Assembly: GCA_937927685.1 (NCBI GenBank)
Contig: CALBSC010000071.1
Location: 1-64,000, forward strand
Source of the DNA: an uncultured Burkholderiales bacterium
Lineage (GTDB): Bacteria > Pseudomonadota > Gammaproteobacteria > Burkholderiales > Burkholderiaceae_C
Direction: 5' to 3'
Length of the DNA: 64,000 nucleotides
Numbering within the stretch: position 1 is the first letter of the stretch; each line of letters begins with the position of its first letter. A program made the translations under genes and the position numbers. This document shows positions 8,170-16,177 of the stretch, piece after piece. A model generated the notes under the pieces. It made no database searches. It was not told where the DNA came from and saw only the letters and a list, made by a program, of their open reading frames with translations.

Positions 8170-8313
8170 ATGTCGAATCGGACTTCCATATCCGGGCTGA
8201 CCGACGAGGAGGCTCAGGAGTTCCACCATTACTGGATGCAGGGTACTGTGGGTTTCACGGCGGTTGCCGTGATTGCACACGTCCTGGTCTGGGCATGGCG
8301 GCCCTGGTTCTAA
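8170..8313 (+). CDS. pufB: Light-harvesting 1 beta polypeptide
   Basis: A 47-residue antenna polypeptide. The SGLTDEEAQEFHHYW N-terminus, a single transmembrane helix, His37 as the bacteriochlorophyll ligand and the closing WAWRPWF are the LH1 beta signature. AAGGAG (8157-8162) precedes the ATG. It opens the puf operon; unusually, another gene (8346-8570) separates it from pufA. Confidence 0.96.
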   Translation: MSNRTSISGLTDEEAQEFHHYWMQGTVGFTAVAVIAHVLVWAWRPWF

Positions 8314-8345
8314 GGCAGGTTCGCGTTTCCTCACGGAGTATTCCC

Positions 8346-8570
8346 ATGGCCAATATCCATTTTTTTCCGGAAAAAAACCCTGCAACGGGCGACAAGCTGA
8401 CGTTTGTCTTGATTTTTGTTCCGGGCTTCGCCTTGTTTTTCATCCTTGCACTGCTCGGTCAGCTGATTGGCGTGCATTGGAAAAGCTGGTTGCCTGGTGC
8501 TGAAAACACGACCAACGTCTTTGCCGGGGTAAAGGCAGCGGTTTACACGTTCATGTCCCACATCATTTAG
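8346..8570 (+). CDS. Single-pass membrane protein between pufB and pufA, PufX-like
   Basis: A 74-residue product with one transmembrane helix at about residues 19-43. It is neither an LH1 alpha nor a beta chain; those are encoded by pufA and pufB on either side. Its layout resembles Rhodobacter PufX as I remember it: N-P-x-T before the helix (residues 11-14), LPxxEN just after it (49-54), then an Asn and Gly and a C-terminal His followed by two aliphatic residues (72-74). PufX sits in the LH1 ring and controls quinone passage and dimer formation. The start at 8346 follows GGAG at 8334-8337, and the stop is 10 bases before pufA with AGGAG between. Family membership is a hypothesis; PufX genes known to me lie after pufM. 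Confidence 0.75.
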   Translation: MANIHFFPEKNPATGDKLTFVLIFVPGFALFFILALLGQLIGVHWKSWLPGAENTTNVFAGVKAAVYTFMSHII

Positions 8571-8580
8571 GAGAAACATT

Positions 8581-8781
8581 ATGTGGCGTATTTGGCGACT
8601 TTACGATCCTCTCAGGGCCATGGTGGTTCAGGGGATTTTTCTGTTCGGTCTGGCAGCAATGATTCACCTCATTTTGCTCAGCACCAACAAGTTCAACTGG
8701 CTCGACGGCGCCAAAAAGCCTGCCGCAGCATCGGCGCAAAACTCGCCCATGCCCGCAGCAGTGCCAGCGGCCAAGTCCTGA
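8581..8781 (+). CDS. pufA: Light-harvesting 1 alpha polypeptide
   Basis: A 66-residue antenna chain with the MWRIWxLYDPxRAMV start, one membrane helix, His29 as bacteriochlorophyll ligand and STNKFNWL after the helix, all typical of LH1 alpha. The C-terminal tail after residue 44 is rich in Ala, Pro and Lys and may be trimmed in the mature protein. AGGAG at 8569-8573 precedes the ATG. A strong hairpin follows before pufL. Confidence 0.96.
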   Translation: MWRIWRLYDPLRAMVVQGIFLFGLAAMIHLILLSTNKFNWLDGAKKPAAASAQNSPMPAAVPAAKS

Positions 8782-8793
8782 TCGTTGTGACGA

Positions 8794-8835
8794 CGCAGAC
8801 ACTGTCTCTGAACATGATTCAGCACAGTGTCTGCG
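8794..8835 (+). other. pufA-pufL intercistronic hairpin
   Basis: CGCAGACACTGT (8794-8805) pairs perfectly with ACAGTGTCTGCG (8824-8835). The loop itself can extend the stem through CTGAA (8808-8812) and TTCAG (8818-8822). In Rhodobacter an equivalent structure protects the pufBA mRNA segment from 3' decay and sets the excess of antenna over reaction centre. There is only a short T-rich stretch after it, so it is more likely a stabiliser or partial terminator than a full stop. Confidence 0.8.
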
Positions 8836-8883
8836 ATTTTCTTGAATTTATTGCGGTCTGAACCCAGTCCGAAGGAGCCTGAG

Positions 8884-9708
8884 ATGGCCATGCTCAGTTT
8901 TGAAAAGAAATACAGGGTGCGCGGCGGCACGCTGCTGGGCGGAGATTTGTTCGACTTTTGGGTTGGACCTTTTTATGTGGGATTTTTTGGTGTCACCACC
9001 CTGTTCTTTGCAGGTCTTGGAACGGCATTGATTTTGTGGGGCGCCGCCATGGGACCCACCTGGAACCTGTGGCAGATCAGCATTGCACCGCCTGATCTGT
9101 CTTACGGTCTTCGATTTGCCCCGCTGCTGGAAGGCGGCCTGTGGCAGTTGATCACCGTGTGCGCCATTGGAGCCTTTGGCTCATGGGCACTGCGAGAAGT
9201 GGAAATTTGCCGCAAGCTGGGCATGGGCTATCACGTACCAGCCGCCTTCAGCGTGGCCATTCTGGCTTATGTGACGCTGGTGGTGATTCGACCGGTGCTG
9301 ATGGGCGCCTGGGGCCATGGTTTCCCGTATGGCATTTACAGCCACCTGGACTGGGTGTCCAACGTGGGCTACCAGTACCTGCACTTCCATTACAACCCCG
9401 CCCACATGCTGGCGGTGAGTTTTTTCTTTGCCACCACCTTTGCCTTGTCATTGCACGGGGGTCTGATTCTTTCCGCCACCAACCCCAAGCCGGGTGATGT
9501 GGTCAAGACGCCTGAGCACGAAGACACGTTTTTCCGCGACATCATCGGTTATTCCATCGGTACCCTGGGCATTCACCGGCTCGGACTCTTTCTGGCCCTG
9601 GCCGCGGTGCTCTTCAGTGCACTGTGCATCGTCATCTCCGGACCGTTCTGGAGTCGAGGCTGGCCGGAGTGGTGGGGTTGGTGGTTGAACATGCCGATCT
9701 GGCGATGA
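8884..9708 (+). CDS. pufL: Photosynthetic reaction centre L subunit
   Basis: A 274-residue, five-helix membrane protein starting MAMLSFEKKYRVRGGTLLGGDLFDFWVGPFYVGFFG, as reaction-centre L subunits do. The special-pair and iron ligands fall in the usual contexts (HFHYNPAHML and SLHGGLIL; IHRLG in the last helix). ATG 8884 is preceded by AAGGAG at 8872-8877; a longer in-frame start at 8827 falls inside the intercistronic hairpin and was rejected. pufM follows after 16 bases. Confidence 0.97.
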   Translation: MAMLSFEKKYRVRGGTLLGGDLFDFWVGPFYVGFFGVTTLFFAGLGTALILWGAAMGPTWNLWQISIAPPDLSYGLRFAPLLEGGLWQLITVCAIGAFGSWALREVEICRKLGMGYHVPAAFSVAILAYVTLVVIRPVLMGAWGHGFPYGIYSHLDWVSNVGYQYLHFHYNPAHMLAVSFFFATTFALSLHGGLILSATNPKPGDVVKTPEHEDTFFRDIIGYSIGTLGIHRLGLFLALAAVLFSALCIVISGPFWSRGWPEWWGWWLNMPIWR

Positions 9709-9724
9709 GCGCAAGGAGTCACGC

Positions 9725-10705
9725 ATGACGCAGTATCAAAATCTTTTCACCACCGTCACCGTCGAAGCGCCGGGTCATTCCGGCGTGGAGCTGGGTCATG
9801 GCAACAGCCCCCGCAGCCTGGACCCGCCCTTGCACTATTACTGGTTGGGCAAACTCGGTAACGCGCAGATTGGTCCGATCTATCTGGGCAGCCTGGGCCT
9901 GGCCTCACTGATCTGTGGCCTGATTGCATTCACCATCATCGGCATGAACATGCTTGCCTCGGTGAATTACGACCCCATTCAATTTGTGCGCCAACTGTTC
10001 TGGCTGGCCCTGGAACCGCCGCCCCCGAGTTACGGCCTGCAACTGCCGCCGCTCAACCAGGGTGGCTGGTGGTTGATCACCGGTCTGTTCCTCACGGCCT
10101 CCTTGTTCCTGTGGTGGGCACGCACCTACCGCCGCGCCCGCGAACTGGGTCTGGGCACGCACATCGCCTGGGCCTTTGCTGCCGCCATCTGGCTGTACCT
10201 GGTGCTGGGTCTGTTCCGCCCCATCCTGATGGGTTCCTGGGGTGAGGCCGTTCCGTATGGCATCTTCCCGCACCTGGACTGGACGGCTGCCTTCTCCTTG
10301 CGCTATGGCAACCTGTTCTACAACCCGTTCCACGCTCTGTCGATCGTCTTCCTCTACGGATCCGCTCTGCTGTTCGCGATGCACGGCGCCACCATTTTGG
10401 CCGTCACCCATTACGGCGGCGAACGCGAACTCGAGCAAATCACTGACCGTGGCACTGCCTCTGAACGTGCCGCCCTGTTCTGGCGCTGGACCATGGGCTT
10501 CAACGCCACGATGGAGTCCATCCACCGCTGGGCCTGGTGGTTTGCCGTGCTCTGCCCCTTGACCGGTGGTATTGGCATTCTGCTCACGGGCACGGTGGTC
10601 GACAACTGGTACTTGTGGGCCATGAAACATGGCGTTGTACCGCCCTACCCCGAGGTGTTCCCTGCGGTGGTGGATCCCAGCCTCACATCGGGAGTCAAGC
10701 CATGA
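9725..10705 (+). CDS. pufM: Photosynthetic reaction centre M subunit
   Basis: A 326-residue, five-helix reaction-centre M subunit. GNAQIGPIYLG near the N-terminus, LFYNPFHALSI with the special-pair histidine, FAMHGATILAV and the ESIHRWAWW segment with an iron-ligand histidine are all present. The C-terminus is complete and its stop overlaps the pufC start as ATGA, consistent with a tetrahaem cytochrome being part of this reaction centre. Confidence 0.97.
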   Translation: MTQYQNLFTTVTVEAPGHSGVELGHGNSPRSLDPPLHYYWLGKLGNAQIGPIYLGSLGLASLICGLIAFTIIGMNMLASVNYDPIQFVRQLFWLALEPPPPSYGLQLPPLNQGGWWLITGLFLTASLFLWWARTYRRARELGLGTHIAWAFAAAIWLYLVLGLFRPILMGSWGEAVPYGIFPHLDWTAAFSLRYGNLFYNPFHALSIVFLYGSALLFAMHGATILAVTHYGGERELEQITDRGTASERAALFWRWTMGFNATMESIHRWAWWFAVLCPLTGGIGILLTGTVVDNWYLWAMKHGVVPPYPEVFPAVVDPSLTSGVKP

Positions 10706-11748
10706 GCCTGTCCTTTGAATCTACTCGTTGCAGGTTGGGCCTGCTGATTGCCGGCTTGGTGATGTTGCTGAGCGGGTGCGAACGCCCCCCCATGGAGTCG
10801 GTCCAACACGGCTACCGCGGGACCGGGATGGTGCAGGTTTACAACCCGCGTGCGCTGGAAGTTCAGATGCAGGCGAACGAAGTACCGCCTGGCATGCCCC
10901 CGATGGATGCTGCCGGCCCCAAAGCCTCGCAGCTCTACAAGAACGTGCAAGTGCTGGGCGACCTCAGTGGCGCACAGTTCACCCGCCTCATGGCCTCCAT
11001 GTCCAGCTGGGTCTCGCCGCAGGAAGGTTGCCTGTATTGCCACAACCCGGCCAACTTTGCCGAAGACAGCAAGTACACCAAAGTGGTGGCGCGCCGCATG
11101 CTGCAGATGACCCAACACATCAACAGCAACTGGAAGCAACACGTTGCCGAGACGGGCGTGACCTGCTACACCTGCCACCGCGGACAACCCGTGCCGTCGG
11201 CCATCTGGTTCAAATCCAATCCACAGCCCTATGGATCCAATTTCATGGGTGACAAGGCCGGACAGAACCACCCCGCGCCCAGCGTCACGCTGGCCTCGTT
11301 GCCCAACGACCCTTTCACGCCATTTCTGCTGGAGGCCAGCAACATCCGTGTGAACGGCCCCACCGCATTGCCCTCGGGTAACCGCCAGTCCATCAAACAG
11401 GCGGAATGGACCTACGGGCTCATGACCCACATGTCCTCGGCCCTGGGTGTCAATTGCACCTATTGCCATAACTCACGCTCATTCCAGACCTGGGAGGGCA
11501 ACCCGCCCCAGCGCCAGACAGCCTGGTTTGGCATCCGCATGGCGCGCGATCTGAACAAGCAATACATGGAGCCGCTGACTGACACCTTCCCGGCACACCG
11601 CAAGGGTGAAACCGGCGATGTCGCCAAGCTCAACTGCGCCACCTGCCACCAGGGCGCCTACAAGCCCTTGTACGGGGCACCCATGCTCAAGGACTACCCT
11701 GAACTGGCGGGCCCGGGCATGGCGACGATGAAACTGGCCAAGCAATGA
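10702..11748 (+). CDS. pufC: Tetrahaem cytochrome subunit of the reaction centre
   Basis: A 348-residue periplasmic cytochrome with four CxxCH haem sites (CLYCH, CYTCH, CTYCH, CATCH). The N-terminus is a lipoprotein signal with lipobox LLSGC (Cys26), so it is probably acylated and membrane-anchored. It reduces the photo-oxidised special pair and accepts electrons from HiPIP or a soluble cytochrome; the HiPIP gene in this same window is a likely donor. Start 10702 overlaps the pufM stop; longer in-frame starts lie within pufM. Confidence 0.97.
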   Translation: MSLSFESTRCRLGLLIAGLVMLLSGCERPPMESVQHGYRGTGMVQVYNPRALEVQMQANEVPPGMPPMDAAGPKASQLYKNVQVLGDLSGAQFTRLMASMSSWVSPQEGCLYCHNPANFAEDSKYTKVVARRMLQMTQHINSNWKQHVAETGVTCYTCHRGQPVPSAIWFKSNPQPYGSNFMGDKAGQNHPAPSVTLASLPNDPFTPFLLEASNIRVNGPTALPSGNRQSIKQAEWTYGLMTHMSSALGVNCTYCHNSRSFQTWEGNPPQRQTAWFGIRMARDLNKQYMEPLTDTFPAHRKGETGDVAKLNCATCHQGAYKPLYGAPMLKDYPELAGPGMATMKLAKQ

Positions 11749-11777
11749 GCCGTTGACATCCAGAGCACGAGTCACCC

Positions 11778-12710
11778 ATGGACATCCTTCTCTCGCAACC
11801 AAGAGGGTTCTGTGCCGGGGTGACGCGCGCCATCGAAATCGTGGAGCTGGCACTTGAACGTTATGGTGCCCCCGTCTATGTTTTCCATGAAATTGTTCAT
11901 AACCAACACGTGGTCAATGATCTGCGCCAGCGAGGTGCGGTGTTCGTGGACCAGTTGAGCGCCATCCCGGCCGGTGCCATCACGGTGTTCAGTGCCCACG
12001 GGGTATCACGCGCTGTGGTGGACGAGGCTGCGCGTCGCCATCTGGAGGCCATTGACGCCACGTGCCCGCTGGTCACCAAAGTTCATCGCCAGGCCCAGCG
12101 GTTTGCACGTCAGGGCTACCAGCTGATCATGATCGGTCATGCCGGCCATGAGGAAGTCATTGGCACCATGGGAAGTGTCTCGGTCCCCATGGCCCTGGTC
12201 AGTGATGTGGCAGACGTCGCTCAACTCGATTTCCAGCCCAGTGATGCACTGGCCTATGTCACCCAGACCACCCTGAGCCTGGACGATACGCGAGACGTCA
12301 TTGCAGCCTTGCAAGCGCGCTTCCCCCATATCGAGGGGCCGGCTGTGGACGATATCTGCTACGCCACACAAAACCGGCAAACGGCGGTGCGCACCATGGC
12401 GAGTCAGGTCGATCTGGTGTTGATCGTCGGGGCTCGCAACAGCTCCAACTCCAACCGCCTGCGCGAAGTCGCGCAACGCGATGGCACGCCCGCCTATCTG
12501 GTCCAGGACAAGCACGACATCGATCCCCACTGGCTGCAAGGTGTGACGCGTGTGGGCATCTCCTCCGGCGCCTCGACGCCTGAAGTGCTGGTGCAAGCCG
12601 TGATCCGGTCTTTGAATTCGCTGCAACCCGGAGTGGTCGTGCAACTGCCCGGCATCGAAGAGCATGTGATGTTCAAAATCCCCGCGTCCCTCGCCCCGGT
12701 CCCGGCCTGA
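11778..12710 (+). CDS. ispH: 4-hydroxy-3-methylbut-2-enyl diphosphate reductase
   Basis: A 310-residue iron-sulfur enzyme of the MEP pathway that makes IPP and DMAPP, the isoprenoid precursors of carotenoids and phytyl tails. The three cluster cysteines lie in GFCAGV, DATCPLV and DDICYATQNRQ, and GHAGHEEVIGT and GARNSSNSNRL are conserved blocks. It is placed between pufC and crtA. A PGC copy may exist besides a housekeeping copy elsewhere, but that cannot be seen here. Confidence 0.95.
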   Translation: MDILLSQPRGFCAGVTRAIEIVELALERYGAPVYVFHEIVHNQHVVNDLRQRGAVFVDQLSAIPAGAITVFSAHGVSRAVVDEAARRHLEAIDATCPLVTKVHRQAQRFARQGYQLIMIGHAGHEEVIGTMGSVSVPMALVSDVADVAQLDFQPSDALAYVTQTTLSLDDTRDVIAALQARFPHIEGPAVDDICYATQNRQTAVRTMASQVDLVLIVGARNSSNSNRLREVAQRDGTPAYLVQDKHDIDPHWLQGVTRVGISSGASTPEVLVQAVIRSLNSLQPGVVVQLPGIEEHVMFKIPASLAPVPA

Positions 12711-12713
12711 CGT

Positions 12714-13463
12714 ATGGACACCACCACTCCCGCCCAGGCCCTGTCCGGCGTTCTCGTGATGCTCCTGGTGGACTACGCGACCCAGCACCGCCCCTGGGGC
12801 TGGTTGCGCCTGGCCCAGGGTGCCGCCGCACTGAAGGGCACACCCGGTTTGTTGTTTGCCAAGGTGATGGGCAGTGGACAGGACGGCGGCTTCAGCCTGC
12901 GACCCAGCAGCAGTCATCAGGGCCTGGTGTGCATGTTCGAGTCACAACAGCAGGCAGAGCTGTTCATCCAGGGCCCGCAGGTGCAGGCCTACCGGGATCG
13001 CGCCCGGGAATGCTGGGTTGGCCTGCTGGATATCACCTCGGTGCGTGGCGCCTGGGATCGGCAAAGCTGGGGGATCACCCCGCCCGGCAGCCTGACCCAT
13101 GCGGTGGACGACACGGCCCCGATGGCGGCCCTGACCCGGGCCAGCATTCGTCCGGCCAAGGCCATGGCCTTTTGGCGAAAAGCGCCGGCCTCCCAGGCCA
13201 GTCTCAGCCAGGCCCCTGGTTGCTTGCTGGCCATGGGACTGGGAGAGGCGCCGCTGATCCGGCAATGCACCTTCAGCGTCTGGCGTGATACCTCCTCGAT
13301 GCTGGCCTTCGCCCACCAGGGTGCACACCATCAGGCGATTCAAGCCGCCTACAAACAAGACTTCTTCTCCGAATCCCTGTTCGTTCGGATGCGAATACTC
13401 TCCATGCAGGGCGACTGGCAGGGCCAGCACTTCGACCGATCGCAGGAGGTTGTCCATGCCTGA
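12714..13463 (+). CDS. crtA: Spheroidene monooxygenase
   Basis: A 249-residue protein matching CrtA, which inserts the C-2 keto group of spheroidene in the presence of oxygen to give spheroidenone. The VLLVDYA N-terminus, RLAQGAAALKGTPGLLFAKVMGSG block and SVWRDTSSMLAFAH near the C-terminus are characteristic. It starts 3 bases after ispH and overlaps crtD by 8 bases, so ispH-crtA-crtD-crtC look co-transcribed. Confidence 0.92.
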   Translation: MDTTTPAQALSGVLVMLLVDYATQHRPWGWLRLAQGAAALKGTPGLLFAKVMGSGQDGGFSLRPSSSHQGLVCMFESQQQAELFIQGPQVQAYRDRARECWVGLLDITSVRGAWDRQSWGITPPGSLTHAVDDTAPMAALTRASIRPAKAMAFWRKAPASQASLSQAPGCLLAMGLGEAPLIRQCTFSVWRDTSSMLAFAHQGAHHQAIQAAYKQDFFSESLFVRMRILSMQGDWQGQHFDRSQEVVHA

Positions 13464-14988
13464 GCAGCGCGTCGTCGTGGTCGGTGCCGGCATCGCTGGT
13501 TTGGTCTCGGCCCTGGAGTTGAGTCATCTGGGCTTGAACGTCACGGTCATCGACCGCGCCAACGCACCGGGCGGCAAGCTGCATGCCGAATTCGTCGACG
13601 GTCAAGCCATCGACAGTGGTCCCACGGTCTTCACCATGCGCTGGGTCTTCGACGAGTTGATGCACAGCCTGGGACTGCGGCTGGATCGCGAATTGACACT
13701 CACCCCCCTGTCGGTGCTGGCGCGCCATTTCTGGGCCGATGGAAGTTCGCTGGATTTGTTTGCCGATCCTCTGGCCAGCGAGTCCGCGGTGGAAGCTTTC
13801 GCCGGTGCTGATGAGGCGCTCCGGTTTCGCCACTTCTGCAACCACACCCGCGAACTGTACGGGGTGATGGACGACACCTTCATCCGCTCGCAGCTGAAAA
13901 GCCTGCCTGGCTTCATGACCGCCCTGGGGCCCCGTGGCCTGGCCTTGCTGGCACGCATGGGTCCCATGAAAACGCTGTGGGCCAGCCTGGACCAGCGCTT
14001 CACGGACCCTCGACTGCGCCAGCTTTTTGCCCGTTACGCGACCTACTGTGGTTCGTCACCGCTTCAAGCGCCTGCCACGCTGAGTCTGATTGCCCAGGTG
14101 GAAATGGATGGCGTCTGGACGGTGGAAGGCGGGATGCAGGAGTTGATCCGCTGCCTGACACGGCTGTGCCGTGAACAAGGCGTGCGCATGATCTGCCCGG
14201 CGCACTGTGAGCAGATTCTGGTCCGTGATGGTCGAGTGGTTGGCGTGGCGCTGGACACCCAGGAGCAATTACCGGCCGATCGTGTGGTCTTCAATGGCGA
14301 CACCGCCGCCTTGCGTGCGGGTCTGCTGGGCAAACCTGCACAACGCGCGGTGGCGGCCCCCACGCCCCAGCGTTCGTTGTCGGCGGTGACCTGGTGCATC
14401 CGCACACCCACGCGCGGACTCCGGCTGGACCGGCACAACCTGTTTTTCCAGCCCAACTACGCCGACGAATTCCACGACATCTTTCAACACCAGCGATTGC
14501 CGCAACGACCGACTGTCTACCTGTGTGCGCAAGACCGCCCCAGTGCTGAAGCGGATATCGGTGCGGAGCGATTGCTGTGTCTGGTGAACGCACCGGCCAA
14601 CGGTGATGTGTCGGACCTGAGCGAGCAGGCCTTGTCTGATTGTGAGTCGCAGGTCTTGTCGACGGTGAAGCAATGCGGGCTTGACTTCGAGCTCACCCCC
14701 CACAACCACGTGCGCAACACCCCCAGGCACTTTCACCGCCGATTTCCGGGCACGGGAGGCGCACTTTATGGACAGGCCACACACGGATGGATGAGCATCT
14801 TTTCTCGCCCGGGAGCCATCAGCCCGATACCGGGACTTTTCCTGTCGGGGGGCAGCGTACACCCGGGACCGGGAGTCCCGATGGCCGCGATGTCAGGGCG
14901 TCTGGCGGCCGCGGCCGTGCGGGCGAGCCTCGGTTCGATCAGATCGTCCCCCCTGGGGGCTATCTCTGGTGGTATGTCGACGCCATGA
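13456..14988 (+). CDS. crtD: Hydroxyneurosporene/methoxyneurosporene desaturase
   Basis: A 510-residue FAD-dependent phytoene-desaturase family enzyme. The dinucleotide motif VVVVGAGIAGLVSALELS lies at residues 5-22, and the C-terminal SGGSVHPGPGVPMAAMSGRLAA is the CrtD/CrtI flavin block. The DSGPTVFTMRWVFDEL region favours CrtD, which introduces the C-3,4 double bond, over CrtI, which is encoded at 18993-20531. Its last 200 bases overlap the crtC frame, an unusually long overlap. Confidence 0.94.
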   Translation: MPEQRVVVVGAGIAGLVSALELSHLGLNVTVIDRANAPGGKLHAEFVDGQAIDSGPTVFTMRWVFDELMHSLGLRLDRELTLTPLSVLARHFWADGSSLDLFADPLASESAVEAFAGADEALRFRHFCNHTRELYGVMDDTFIRSQLKSLPGFMTALGPRGLALLARMGPMKTLWASLDQRFTDPRLRQLFARYATYCGSSPLQAPATLSLIAQVEMDGVWTVEGGMQELIRCLTRLCREQGVRMICPAHCEQILVRDGRVVGVALDTQEQLPADRVVFNGDTAALRAGLLGKPAQRAVAAPTPQRSLSAVTWCIRTPTRGLRLDRHNLFFQPNYADEFHDIFQHQRLPQRPTVYLCAQDRPSAEADIGAERLLCLVNAPANGDVSDLSEQALSDCESQVLSTVKQCGLDFELTPHNHVRNTPRHFHRRFPGTGGALYGQATHGWMSIFSRPGAISPIPGLFLSGGSVHPGPGVPMAAMSGRLAAAAVRASLGSIRSSPLGAISGGMSTP

Positions 14989-15866
14989 GTGATGACGGCC
15001 AATTTGGACTGACCCTCATTGCCTTTGTCGGCAGTGTGTTCTCGCCCTACTACGCCTGGGCGCGGCGACGCGCAGGCACTGCGGCGGCGACCGGTGCAGA
15101 CCCTGAGCACCATTGCGCCCTGAATGTGGCCTTGTACAGCCGCAACACCAACCGCTGGTGCATGACCGAACGTGGGCGGCGGCACTGCCACCGGGACGCC
15201 AGCGAACTGGTCCTCGGTCCCAGCCGGGTTCAATGGAGCGGAAGCCACCTGGAGATTGAGGTCAACGAAGTGGGCATGCCCATTCCCAGACGGGTGAAAG
15301 GCCGCATTCGCCTGCATCCCGATCAGCTGTTCAACTTCAGCACGGCGCTGGACGCCAACGGCCGTCATCGCTGGGGGCCCCTGGCGCCTTCGGCGCGCAT
15401 CGAAGTGGACCTGGAGTCACCCCGCCAACGCTGGAGCGGCCACGCCTATCTGGACTCCAACGAAGGTGATGAACCCATTGACCGCGGGTTCCATCACTGG
15501 GACTGGTCGCGCAGCCGACTGCGCGATGGCAGCACCGCCGTGATTTATGACATGCAATGGCCCCATCAGGCCGATCATGTGCTGAGCCTGAAATTCGATC
15601 GGCAGGGTTCGATCCAAGCGTTTGAACCCCCACCGCGACAAGCACTGCCCCGCACGCGCTGGGGACTGAAACGTCAGATGCGAAGCCCCTCTTCCGTGCG
15701 TGTGCAACAACAACTCGAGGACACGCCTTTTTATCAGCGCTCGCTGCTGACCCACGACTTGCTGGGTGAGACGGTGCAGAGTTTTCATGAAACCTTGTCG
15801 GTCCCGCGACTGGTCTCGCCGTTGGTGCAGGCCATGTTGCCCTTTCGAATGCCGAGGACAGCCTGA
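14787..15866 (+). CDS. crtC: Acyclic carotenoid 1,2-hydratase
   Basis: CrtC adds water to the C-1,2 bond of neurosporene or lycopene. The sequence RFDQIVPPGGYLWWYVDAMSDDG, followed by GLTLIAFVGSVFSPYYAWAR, is the conserved N-terminal region, and FHHWDWSRSRL lies in the second half. Much of that conserved region precedes ATG 14985, which sits in an ATGA overlap with the crtD stop, so translation must begin earlier. The only upstream in-frame standard start after the preceding stop is ATG 14787, giving 359 residues and a 202-base overlap with crtD. A non-standard start between the two is possible. Confidence 0.85.
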   Translation: MDEHLFSPGSHQPDTGTFPVGGQRTPGTGSPDGRDVRASGGRGRAGEPRFDQIVPPGGYLWWYVDAMSDDGQFGLTLIAFVGSVFSPYYAWARRRAGTAAATGADPEHHCALNVALYSRNTNRWCMTERGRRHCHRDASELVLGPSRVQWSGSHLEIEVNEVGMPIPRRVKGRIRLHPDQLFNFSTALDANGRHRWGPLAPSARIEVDLESPRQRWSGHAYLDSNEGDEPIDRGFHHWDWSRSRLRDGSTAVIYDMQWPHQADHVLSLKFDRQGSIQAFEPPPRQALPRTRWGLKRQMRSPSSVRVQQQLEDTPFYQRSLLTHDLLGETVQSFHETLSVPRLVSPLVQAMLPFRMPRTA

Positions 15867-15935
15867 TGCCGTCACGCCATGACCTTCGTCAATGCTTATT
15901 ACCCGATCTTCTCCCAGAGAAGCCGGGATCACCGA

Positions 15936-15960
15936 ATTCACAGCCATTCCGGCTGAGAAT
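15936..15960 (+). other. Hairpin between crtC and pucB
   Basis: ATTC-a-CAGCC and GGCTG-a-GAAT form a stem with one A-A mismatch and a five-base loop in the 147-base gap. No run of T follows, so it may be an mRNA processing or stabilising element rather than an intrinsic terminator. No full TGT-N12-ACA site is visible in this gap; only a TGTCA half-site appears near 15986. Confidence 0.5.
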
Positions 15961-16013
15961 AGCCCTCGTGCGGGTCCAGCACGTTTGTCAACTTCTGAAA
16001 AGGAGAACAAGCC

Positions 16014-16166
16014 ATGTCCGATAAAGACAAAGTATGGCCAACGGGTTTGACCGAGGCCGAATCAGAAGAGATCCATAGGCATCTCATCCAGGGCACGCAG
16101 ATATTCGGCATGATTGCCGCGTTCGCGCATTTGCTTGCCTACATTTACTCACCCTGGCTTAAATAA
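16014..16166 (+). CDS. pucB: Light-harvesting 2 beta polypeptide
   Basis: A 50-residue peripheral antenna chain: WPTGLTEAESEEIHRHL at the N-terminus carries the histidine region near the B800 site, one membrane helix follows, and His39 is the ligand for the long-wavelength ring pigment. YSPWLK ends the chain. AAAAGGAG (15999-16006 region) precedes the ATG, and pucA follows after 11 bases. Confidence 0.95.
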   Translation: MSDKDKVWPTGLTEAESEEIHRHLIQGTQIFGMIAAFAHLLAYIYSPWLK

Positions 16167-16177
16167 AGGGGCACAAC

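Noticed and set aside
8346..8570. Second LH1 alpha or beta chain
   Set aside because: It lacks the His in a membrane-helix antenna context and both the WxxWRLYDP and WRPWF signatures; the true pufA and pufB flank it.
15867..16013. PpsR operator upstream of pucB
   Set aside because: Only a TGTCA half-site is present; no second half lies at the right spacing.
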